Below are positions 1-7,421 of a stretch of 64,000 bases of DNA, piece after piece. The notes beneath the pieces were generated by a model, which was not told the DNA's origin, searched no databases, and worked only from the letters and a program-made list of their open reading frames with translations. This DNA comes from Halorubrum trapanicum. Lineage in GTDB: Archaea > Halobacteriota > Halobacteria > Halobacteriales > Haloferacaceae. The stretch covers positions 1 through 64,000 of the forward strand of contig NZ_JAGGKE010000013.1 in assembly GCF_017873555.1 (NCBI RefSeq), given 5' to 3'. Both the position numbers and the translations under genes were made by a program. Position 1 is the stretch's first letter. Every line of letters starts with the position of its first letter.

Positions 1-92
1 GACGCTCAAAAGATCCACCAGCAACGACCAATCTTACAAGAGACGCTCGCTACCGCTACACAACCGAGGTGTGAGGCTTAACTAAAGACGGA
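1..92. repeat. Right end of a MITE (family copy 1, truncated by window edge)
   Basis: The segment ends in TTAACTAAAGACG (78-90). This is the same terminal sequence that closes two complete ~220-bp elements at 30315-30534 and 57871-58091. The left end lies outside the window, so I cannot tell whether this is a MITE copy or the end of a full IS of the same family. No coding content is evident in the visible 90 bases. Confidence 0.6.
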
Positions 93-211
93 TGATGTAT
101 CCGATGACCACCAGTATAGTCATGATGGCGAGTGTCGGCCTCATCGTGTTCGGAGTCCTTACACCTCTTCTCGGGACCAAACACGGTGAGTATCGAGCAA
201 ACCGTACCTAG
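92..211 (+). pseudogene. 5'-truncated fragment of a DUF7333-like small membrane protein
   Basis: A 39-codon reading frame begins directly at the MITE end. It encodes one membrane segment followed by the tail KHGEYRANRT. The last ~30 residues resemble the intact 61-residue membrane protein at 24853-25038, whose tail is KHGEFRASP and which also has a VMM-type membrane segment. The N-terminal membrane segment is missing, so I read this as the 3' half of a paralogue cut by the element upstream. Function of the family is unknown. Confidence 0.5.
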
Positions 212-498
212 GTCTGCGTTTGAGATGGGGGAAACACAGAGTTCAACTTTGTATGTATATTAAACATTGGTAGTGAATGAGCGATTTATAGCAGCCGAGT
301 TAATAAACTTGTAGCGGCTAGTGATGATCTCACCTGACGACGATTCCCACGACAGGAAGTGGTGAATCAATAGATCATACCCCTGAACACGAAGAGGGGT
401 CTCACGAGCCTAGTCACAGGCATGACCACGACCATGCCGATCCGAGCACGCTCAACACGCAGAACGGGGCGTCAAAAACGGTTTCCCACCGCTCGAAC

Positions 499-759
499 AT
501 GGGGACGCTGACCCCGCGCGTCCTCGATCTCATCGAAGCCATCCGTCGGGAAGAGCCATCCAGCATCAACGAGACCGCACGGGTTGTCAACCGGGACGTG
601 AAGAACGTCCACGAGGAACTCAGTCGGCTCGCCCAGTTGGGCATCATCTTCTTTGAAGAAGACGGCCAGAGTAAACGTCCGGTCGTCTGGTTTGACGAAC
701 TCGTCATCAACCTCCCGTTTGATCCGGAAGCCGGTGACACCGCAACCGTCGCACCGTAA
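499..759 (+). CDS. HVO_A0114-type winged-helix DNA-binding protein, start uncertain
   Basis: The 86-residue product has a winged-helix pattern. A region around LDLIEAIRREEPSSI is followed by a recognition-helix-like NRDVKNVHEELSRLAQLG and a wing ending RPVVWFDE, which is the signature of the haloarchaeal HVO_A0114 group of putative DNA-binding proteins. Family members usually have 25-40 residues before this domain. Here the frame stays open upstream to about 328 and encodes a His/Asp-rich stretch (HRHDHDHADP), but no ATG or GTG is present there. Either the gene starts at 499, or its true 5' end was lost. It stands alone, with no operon partner. Confidence 0.6.
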   Translation: MGTLTPRVLDLIEAIRREEPSSINETARVVNRDVKNVHEELSRLAQLGIIFFEEDGQSKRPVVWFDELVINLPFDPEAGDTATVAP

Positions 760-1081
760 GGCCCGGCGAGTTTATACCATATCGAAAGTTGCAATTTGAA
801 ATTCGAATAACCCTTATATCGGCTTCGTTGAAACATGCTGCGAGTAATACTGTTGACCCACTCGCGGCCATTACAGTCACGCTCTATATACGAAGGGAGG
901 ACACGAGTATATGTATCAGTGGCGGCGAAAGTCACCTACCAGAAGATGATGGCAGGCAGTCAGAATTCAAACAGACTAGATATGCGGCATACGGTATGGA
1001 AGACCGTATGCTACAGCAAGTGACGCGGATCTACGACAACCGATCACGGAACAAGACGAGCTACGAGAATTTCCGGGACGT
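760..1081. other. Intergenic, no convincing gene
   Basis: About 320 bases between the HTH gene and a small membrane protein. Overlapping short frames exist on the plus strand, but they are rich in Arg/Ser/Thr, share no recognisable domain, and lack the acidic composition of haloarchaeal proteins. I see no clear terminator or RNA. Confidence 0.4.
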
Positions 1082-1285
1082 ATGTGCTCTGACAACGACG
1101 CCACCGATGCCAATTCGCTGGTCTACGTCGGCGTTTTCTGCGTGAGTATGACCTCGGTTTTGTTCATGCGCTACACCAGCGCAGAGAGCGGCGAAATGTT
1201 CGGATTCGTGGTTCCGTTCATCAGCGTGATCGTCTTCCTCTCGCTCAGCGAACAGGATCGGCGAATTGTCGAAGAGGACGAGTGA
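1082..1285 (+). CDS. Small membrane protein, unknown function
   Basis: A 67-residue frame. It has two hydrophobic segments (about residues 12-30 and 38-55) and an acidic C-terminus (RRIVEEDE), the usual look of a haloarchaeal small membrane protein. It runs convergently toward the antiporter-like operon, with its stop 30 bases from that operon's last stop. No family is recognised. Composition and the acidic tail favour a real gene. Confidence 0.45.
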   Translation: MCSDNDATDANSLVYVGVFCVSMTSVLFMRYTSAESGEMFGFVVPFISVIVFLSLSEQDRRIVEEDE

Positions 1286-1315
1286 GATGCACGAACCGGC
1301 GGCTCAACTCTCTCG

Positions 1316-3103
1316 CTACCCGAGCAGGAACACGAGCAGCGCGACACCAGCCGCGAGCGTCAAGAAGAGGACGCTCCGACCGATGCCCGCCCGGATCTCG
1401 ACGTCGGCGCCGAGCGCCGAGACGGCCGCTCGCGGGTGCGTCGCGGTCCGCTTGACGCCGGCGACCAGCCGCATCACGACGCGGTCGACGGCAGCCCACA
1501 GCTCCGTGACGCCCCAGACTGTTCCCCGGCTCAGGTAGAATGCGGCCGGGTACGTCACCGCGTCGACGTCGCGCATATGGTGGGCGAGCCAGCCGAGCGG
1601 GCGCTTCAGCGCGAAGAAGCCGACGAAGCCGGTCACGAGTAGCGCCGCGCTCTCCGTCAGGTGGCTCGCGCTGTACGGGTGCAGTTCCGGCGCGACCGCG
1701 GCAGTGAACGGCATCAGTTCGACGAGGTAACCGTAGGTGAGCGGCGTGCCGAAGAAGACACAGGCGCCGCCCGCCAGGAGCATCCCCGCCGTCTGGAACG
1801 GCGTCGCGTCTTTCGGCGATAGCGTCGCCGACCCGTGAAAGAACATATAGTAGCCGAGCTTGATGAACGACATGAACGTCCCCACGCCGCCGAGGATCAG
1901 CAGCCACCACAGCAGCCCTTGGCCGAACAGCAGCTCGAAGTTGTGGACCTCGTGGGCGGAGGAGATCACCATCCCCTTCGAAATGAACCCGTTGAACCCC
2001 GGAACGGCGGTAATCGAGGCCGCACCCACGAGGTAGACGAGAAAGGTGATCGGCATCTCCCGCCAGAGTCCGCCCATGTCCCTGATGTCCTCGACGCCGG
2101 TACGGTAGACGACGACACCGACTGCCATGAACAGGAGGCTCTTGTAGAGGACGTTGTTGAACAGGTGCGCGAACCCGCCGGTGACGGCGAACTCGCCGAC
2201 AGCAGTCGCGAGCCCGAGTCCGGCGAGCATGTAGCCGACCTGCGCCTGGATGTGGTACGACAGCAGGCGACGCGGATCGTACTGCAGCAGCGCGAAGAAC
2301 GCGCCGTAGACGGCCATGAACCCGCCGAGATACGCGAGCCACATCCCGCCCTCCGGGAACGCACGGTACATCACGTACACCGCGGTCTTCGTCGTGAACA
2401 CCGAGAGGAACACCGACGCCGCGACGTGCGGGCGCGGGTAGGTGTCCGGCAGCCACGTGTGCAGGAAGATGAACCCGCAGTTGACGCCGATCCCGATCGC
2501 GGCGAGTAGCGTCGCGGAGGCGTGGATCCCGGTCGTCGACGAGAACAGGAATATCTCGCCGGCCGGCACGCTCCCGAGCATCGCCGCGCCGTGGACGACG
2601 ACCGCGCCGAGGAAGAATGTCCCGCCGATGCCGTGGAACAGCGCGTAGCGGTAGCCGGCCCGCACCGCTTCCCCGCCGTACTGCCACACCAGCAGCGTCG
2701 AGGTGACGGCCATCAGCTCCCAGAAGAAGATCAGGGTGAGCCAGTCGCCGGCGTAGATCGTCCCGATCGTCGAGGCGACGTAGATGAGCGCGAACGCAGT
2801 CACCCACGTGGGCGCCTCGGTGCCGTACGCGTACAGCACCGCCGCGGTCGCGAGGAAGCCGACGACGACCCCCATCAAAAGCGAGAACTGATCGACGTTG
2901 AAGAAGACCACGTCGAAGCCGAGGAACTGTGTCGCGAGGTACGTCCCCGCGCCGCCGTCGCCGAGCAGGACGGCCTGCGCGAAGGTGAACGCCGTCGCCA
3001 GCGCGGCCACTGCGTGACCGGACCGGCGCGGGAGCGCGAGCACGGCGAGGGCGGCGAAGGCGAGCAGCACGTACGGAGGCACCGAGGTGAGAATCGGGTT
3101 CAC
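1316..3103 (-). CDS. Proton-translocating antiporter subunit, MrpD/NuoL-M family
   Basis: A polytopic membrane protein of 595 residues from the proton-conducting transporter family shared by Mrp antiporters and complex I. Seen: many hydrophobic helices, the core HTWLPDTYPRPH segment (family motif HxWLPxAxxxP), KTAVYVMYR, and a conserved Lys/His pattern in YHIQAQVGYML. Start: a GTG at 3103-3101 overlaps the TGA of the preceding gene (GTGA), which implies translational coupling. The longer upstream frame is Arg-rich and lies inside the neighbour's coding sequence. It is the third gene of a three-gene operon. The family moves protons coupled to cations or redox. No MrpB/C/E/F/G genes are adjacent, so the partner complex is unknown. 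Confidence 0.8.
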   Translation of the reverse strand: MNPILTSVPPYVLLAFAALAVLALPRRSGHAVAALATAFTFAQAVLLGDGGAGTYLATQFLGFDVVFFNVDQFSLLMGVVVGFLATAAVLYAYGTEAPTWVTAFALIYVASTIGTIYAGDWLTLIFFWELMAVTSTLLVWQYGGEAVRAGYRYALFHGIGGTFFLGAVVVHGAAMLGSVPAGEIFLFSSTTGIHASATLLAAIGIGVNCGFIFLHTWLPDTYPRPHVAASVFLSVFTTKTAVYVMYRAFPEGGMWLAYLGGFMAVYGAFFALLQYDPRRLLSYHIQAQVGYMLAGLGLATAVGEFAVTGGFAHLFNNVLYKSLLFMAVGVVVYRTGVEDIRDMGGLWREMPITFLVYLVGAASITAVPGFNGFISKGMVISSAHEVHNFELLFGQGLLWWLLILGGVGTFMSFIKLGYYMFFHGSATLSPKDATPFQTAGMLLAGGACVFFGTPLTYGYLVELMPFTAAVAPELHPYSASHLTESAALLVTGFVGFFALKRPLGWLAHHMRDVDAVTYPAAFYLSRGTVWGVTELWAAVDRVVMRLVAGVKRTATHPRAAVSALGADVEIRAGIGRSVLFLTLAAGVALLVFLLG

Positions 3104-5181
3104 GGCCGCATCATCCCCTCGGGGAGTCGCGTGTCGACGATGAGCTCGATCAGCTCCAGGAAGCCCATCTCGTAGGGTATCACGCCGAGCAGCACCGCGA
3201 GGCTCATCGCGGTGAGGATCGGCCCGAGTGTGAACCACGTGGACTCGCCCCCGCAGAGGGCGTCGAGCCCCGCGATGTGCTCCCAGTCGCTCGCGGGCGG
3301 CCCGCCCGCGTGGCCGTGGTTGTCGTGGTCTGCGTGATCGTCATGGCTCGTGTCGTGGGCATCATGCCCTGTCTCATCGCCTCCGTCATCGCCGTCGCCG
3401 CGCCCCACGCCAAACGGAACGTCGGCGTCGGAGGGGCGCTGGTCGACCGCGTAATCGCCGGTGTCGACGCGCTCTGCGGGCTCGGAGAAGTCCCGGTCGC
3501 TCGTGTCGAAGTCCGGGCATACCACGCCGTCTTCGTCGGTCGGGAGGTCGTCCATCTCCGCGTCGGGGATGTCCGAGTCGTCCGGGACATCGGCGTCGTC
3601 GCCCGTGGACTCCGCTCCCTCGGCATCGATTGCCGAGTCGCCCTCGGCACTCTCGACGACCTCGTCGACGTCGGGGTCGTCGTCGTTACAAGCGTCAACG
3701 TCGTCGTCGGCATCCTTCGGACGGCCCCCATCGGTCGCCGGCAGCGTCGACCGCGTCTCGCCGCCCATCCGGAAGTCGACGAGCGGCTTCGCGTCGTGGG
3801 CGTCCTCCGCCTCGAAGAAGGCCGTGTAGATCACCGGCCAGAAGTACGCGATGTTGAGCACGCCGGAGAGCAGCAGCGCGCCGACGAGGTAGTAGGCGAC
3901 CGGGGTCAGCCGAGCGCCCATCCGAATCCCGCCGATCAGCATGTAGTACTTGCTGACGAACCCGGCCAGCAGCGGGATTCCGGCCATCCCGAGCGAGGCG
4001 ACCGTAAAGGCCCCCATCGTCAGGGGCATCCGCTTGCCGATCCCCGCCATCTCGGAGATGTAATCGGTGTGCGTCGAGACGTGGAGGTTCCCGGCACAGA
4101 AGAACAGGGTGAGCTTCATGAACGCGTGCGCCGGGATGTGCAGCAGCGCGCCGACGAGCCCGTACCAGCCGTACAGGCCGAGTCCGAGGATGATGTAGCT
4201 CAGCTGGCTCACCGTCGAGTAGGCGAGCCGCTGTTTCAGGTGGTCCTTCCGCAGGGCGATGATCGAGGCCGCCGTCAGCGTGATCGCTCCGATGGTCGAG
4301 AGGACGAGTCCGGCCGAGAAGCCGAACGGGAGCGAGAGGTCGAAGACGAGTTCTGGGCCGAACACGTCGAGGACGACCCGCGAGACGCCGAACGCCCCGG
4401 ACTTGACGACCGCGACCGCATGCAGCAGCCCGGAAACGGGCGTCGGTGCGACCATCGCCTCGGGGAGCCACTGGTGGAGCGGCATGATCCCGGCCTTCAC
4501 GCCGAACCCGATCGCGAGCAGGAAGAAGGCGAGCATCGCGAGGCCGGGGTCGGCGTTCGCCAGTTCCTCGATGCCGCCGGCCGTGAACGAGACGTTGCCG
4601 GCGATGAGGTAGACGAGGGCGGTCCCGGCGAGGACGAGCACGCCGCCGCCGAACATCGTGTACGCGAGGTACTTCCGGCCGGCCGCGCGGGCCTCGTCGG
4701 TCTCGTCGTGGGCGACGAGCGGGTACGTCGCGATCGAGAGGAGCTCGTAGAAGACGAAGATCGTCACGAGGTTGCCCGCGAACGCGATCCCCATCGTCGC
4801 CGACAGCGACACCGCGAACGCGGCGAAGTACCGGGTCTGGTTCACCTCGTCGTTCCCGCGCATGTAGCCGATGCTGTAGAAGGAGGTGACGATCCACAGC
4901 CCGCTCGCGAGGAACGCGAATAGCATCCCGAGCGCGTCGGCGCGCAGGACGAACTCGATGCCGCCGGGCAGGAACGCGCCGAGCGACCACTCGAACACCG
5001 CGCCGTCGAGGACCGCCGGCAGCATCGAGGCGACGATCGCGAACTTCGTGACCGCCGCCGCGATCGTCCACCCCTCGCGGACGTTCGGGGAGCGGTGCGA
5101 CGCGGCGATGAAGAACGCCGCGACGAACGAGACGAGGACGGCCAGTAGGGGGCGTAGATCGGTTATGGGTACGTCAGTCAT
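3100..5181 (-). CDS. Proton-translocating antiporter subunit with large acidic/His-rich insertion
   Basis: 693 residues, proton-conducting transporter (NuoM/MrpD-like) family. Seen: HQWLPEAMVAPTPVSGLLHAV, the hallmark of these subunits, then the YSTVSQLSYIILGLG helix. After roughly residue 455 a ~175-residue hydrophilic stretch interrupts the membrane domain. It is extremely Asp/Glu-rich and ends in a His/Asp-rich run (HDAHDTSHDDHADHDNHGH). A final membrane segment follows. Start chosen at ATG 5181, which overlaps the previous stop (ATGA). The further upstream Met would lie inside the preceding gene. Middle gene of the coupled operon. The insertion could bind cations, but that is inference. 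Confidence 0.8.
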   Translation of the reverse strand: MTDVPITDLRPLLAVLVSFVAAFFIAASHRSPNVREGWTIAAAVTKFAIVASMLPAVLDGAVFEWSLGAFLPGGIEFVLRADALGMLFAFLASGLWIVTSFYSIGYMRGNDEVNQTRYFAAFAVSLSATMGIAFAGNLVTIFVFYELLSIATYPLVAHDETDEARAAGRKYLAYTMFGGGVLVLAGTALVYLIAGNVSFTAGGIEELANADPGLAMLAFFLLAIGFGVKAGIMPLHQWLPEAMVAPTPVSGLLHAVAVVKSGAFGVSRVVLDVFGPELVFDLSLPFGFSAGLVLSTIGAITLTAASIIALRKDHLKQRLAYSTVSQLSYIILGLGLYGWYGLVGALLHIPAHAFMKLTLFFCAGNLHVSTHTDYISEMAGIGKRMPLTMGAFTVASLGMAGIPLLAGFVSKYYMLIGGIRMGARLTPVAYYLVGALLLSGVLNIAYFWPVIYTAFFEAEDAHDAKPLVDFRMGGETRSTLPATDGGRPKDADDDVDACNDDDPDVDEVVESAEGDSAIDAEGAESTGDDADVPDDSDIPDAEMDDLPTDEDGVVCPDFDTSDRDFSEPAERVDTGDYAVDQRPSDADVPFGVGRGDGDDGGDETGHDAHDTSHDDHADHDNHGHAGGPPASDWEHIAGLDALCGGESTWFTLGPILTAMSLAVLLGVIPYEMGFLELIELIVDTRLPEGMMRP

Positions 5182-5552
5182 GCGAACACCTCCATGAGGA
5201 CCGGGTCGAACCACTTGAACAGCGCGTAGCCGCCGAAGCCGAGCGCGACCGCGACGAGGAACATCGCCAGTAACGCGGGCGGCACCCGATAGAGAACCAG
5301 CGAGGGACGCGGCGTGCCCTCACGGGCGCGACGGGGGACGTCGCCGTCGGCTTCACTTCCTTCGACGACAGCCTCCACGATGTGCACGACTGTCGCACGG
5401 AGGGTCGGCAACGGCTCGACGGGGACGACGATCGTCAATCGCGGATCCGAGCCGGCGTCACCGGTAGCGTTCGTGACGGGCTCGTCTGCGTCGTCGGTGT
5501 CAGTCACCCACACACCTCCGACGGGTTTAGGATCCACCGTCTCTGTGTACAT
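5178..5552 (-). CDS. Small single-span subunit of the antiporter-like operon
   Basis: 124 residues. A hydrophilic N-terminal two thirds is followed by one membrane helix (LLAMFLVAVALGFGGYALFK) and a short tail. ATG at 5552 is chosen because the frame farther upstream is Arg/Ser-rich and unlike haloarchaeal protein. Its TGA overlaps the next ATG, so it heads a three-gene coupled operon with two proton-conducting subunits. I recognise no domain. It is probably an accessory membrane subunit. Confidence 0.65.
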   Translation of the reverse strand: MYTETVDPKPVGGVWVTDTDDADEPVTNATGDAGSDPRLTIVVPVEPLPTLRATVVHIVEAVVEGSEADGDVPRRAREGTPRPSLVLYRVPPALLAMFLVAVALGFGGYALFKWFDPVLMEVFA

Positions 5553-5945
5553 GGGTATCCCTACTCGGATACTTTTCCTACCGTCCCTAAACGGTTTGTA
5601 TCCCAGTCGATACGAACAGAACGACGAAAGCGCCGTCACTGATGTCGCAGCCGAGACAAGGATCCTACGCCTCCTCCACTCGCTCGAACGATACCACGAA
5701 TCGGTCGGCAATCTGCCCGGCGGTGCAGTCCTTCGAGCCGGCCGCCTCCTCCGGAAGTATGCACTCATCTGCAAGCGAAGCTCGTGATCCTCGTCGTGAC
5801 GCTTCTGATCTCGTACTGGTTGGCATACAAACGACGCCAATCGAGTCGCACCAATCGTCATATTGGCCGTAACTGAAGAGTGATTCATTACAATCGAACG
5901 ACTGAACACCGATCTTCTGCTTAAATATCAAAGGTCACGCGGAGC
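5553..5945. other. Divergent intergenic region with a possible tiny membrane ORF
   Basis: This region separates the minus-strand antiporter operon from the plus-strand gene at 5946 and must hold both promoters. A plus-strand frame at about 5784-5876 (GTG start, 30 residues) has one hydrophobic segment and a basic tail. It may be a small membrane protein or a remnant, but support is weak. Nothing else is recognisable. Confidence 0.3.
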
Positions 5946-6326
5946 ATGTCCCGCGTGCCCGAACCGAGCCCCAAGGCCAACACGGTAATCAGAAGCATCA
6001 ACGTGTTTCGAACCGCCTTCATTTCGATCGTCACCGGCAATCAGTTGATGGACTGGTTCTCGGAGGCGATCCTGTTTGTGTTCGGCGAAACCGACCCTCA
6101 TCGGATGTCGTTTCTGATCTCCGACCGCATCATCAGCCAACTCGGGGCGGTCGTCGCGCTCATGGCGATCACCTACCTCGTCGTCCGCGAGCTCCCGGAA
6201 CCGTTGACCATCCTAGAGGATATACTCTACTTGCTCACAGGTGAGGATCATGACCTCCAAGCCACTCTCGATCTCCCGCGTGAGCCCGCGGTCGAACAGC
6301 CAGAAGCGGCGACGAAAAGTGACTGA
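5946..6326 (+). CDS. Membrane protein of unknown function
   Basis: 126 residues, starting 20 bases after a possible AT-rich promoter. Seen: an amphipathic/hydrophobic N-terminal third (SINVFRTAFISIVTGNQLMDWF), a clear membrane helix (LGAVVALMAITYLVV) and an acidic hydrophilic C-terminus. It is transcribed divergently from the antiporter-like operon. I recognise no family. Composition and the acidic tail make it a plausible expressed haloarchaeal gene. Confidence 0.55.
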   Translation: MSRVPEPSPKANTVIRSINVFRTAFISIVTGNQLMDWFSEAILFVFGETDPHRMSFLISDRIISQLGAVVALMAITYLVVRELPEPLTILEDILYLLTGEDHDLQATLDLPREPAVEQPEAATKSD

Positions 6327-6614
6327 GATCCTCCCAATCACCCACGATCCGGGATGTATGATCGCATTGCTGCCACGACCTTATCGGTGACCACAGCCGT
6401 AATCGTTTCCTGCTTGCCAACGATGTGAAGACTATTTTCAGTATTGCCACCGTCTACGGGATTAATATTGGACGTTAGCCGGAGATCTGTGATCGGCACC
6501 ATCGATCCTTAACCCTGCGCCAGTCTCCTAGTGCAACGTACATAGAATCTATCAAATCCCATATTTCTGGAGTTGCCACGGTTTTTTTACTTGTGTGACT
6601 CGATATCTAAACTC

Positions 6615-7405
6615 GTGGCGAATCCGATTGATCAACGAGTCGAGACGCTGTTGACCTCGTACACAGTTATTATTGTTGCCGCTCTTCTGATCGGTGCTGC
6701 GGTCGGTCCGACAGCCTCATTGGCGTTGTTTGAGGACGACGATCGTGGGACCGTCGCAGTGGTAACGATTGAAGGGCCGATCAGCGGCAATTCCGCGGAC
6801 GATGTGACTCACGAACTACGTACAGTCCGGCAGAACAGCTCGATTGATCCAGTCGTGTTGCCCATCAACAGCGGCGGTGGGCCGTCGCGGCAAGCGAATC
6901 ACAGTACCGGGCGGTCAAGCGACTTGCCCGCGTGAAGCCAGTCATTACCAGCGTCCGCAGCATCGCAGCCTCGGGAGGTTACTACACGGTGCTGCCGAGC
7001 GACGAGATCTACGTGACACCTGGAAGCCTCGTCGGGAGCGTCGGCGTACGCGCGCTAGTCCCCCAACCTGACGGAGTACCCTTGCCTATGGCGATCGGTC
7101 CTGATAAAGTCGGTGGCCTCACTAGTGACGACATCCGGGCCTAAGTAGAGACGCTCAAGCGCTCGTTCATCGATAGCGTGTACGCAGAGCGTGGCTCTCG
7201 GCTCTCACTGTCTCGAACTGATCTGAGCAACGCGAAGGTCTACTCTGGTGCTGCCGCCGTCGAGAACAGCTTGGCTGACGGGATCGGAGATAGGGAGACG
7301 GCTATAGCTGCCGCGGCAGAGGCGGCAGAGCTCGACGAATATTCGGTTGCTTACCGCTCGACGACGCCAAACCTGCGCTTCATCCCCCCAACTGGTGAAT
7401 GTTAA
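6615..7405 (+). pseudogene. Decayed S49 signal peptide peptidase (SppA-like)
   Basis: Homology to the SppA/S49 serine protease family runs through two frames. An N-terminal membrane anchor and the VAVVTIEGPI strand lie in the first frame. The frame shifts near 6890-6930 (after SGGG). ITSVRSIAASGGYYT, which carries the nucleophile Ser region, and PGSLVGSVGV follow in the second frame, broken by a TAA at 7142-7144. The frame then resumes through VYSGAAAVENSLADGIGD, the typical S49 late motif. With a frameshift plus a nonsense codon, no active peptidase is expected. The GTG at 6615 is the most likely original start. Confidence 0.75.
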
Positions 7406-7421
7406 TAACCAATAAAGCTAA

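Noticed and set aside
789..1145. 118-codon frame
   Set aside because: Mixed composition, no domain, overlapping alternatives; no promoter or ribosome site that decides for it.
1245..2807. 520-codon minus-strand frame rich in Arg/Pro/Ala
   Set aside because: Shadow of the antiporter gene at 1316-3103 in another frame; GC-rich DNA gives long open frames. The real frame has membrane helices and family motifs.
3277..4923. 548-codon plus-strand frame
   Set aside because: Antisense shadow of the 693-residue antiporter subunit; composition Arg/Gly/Glu without a fold.
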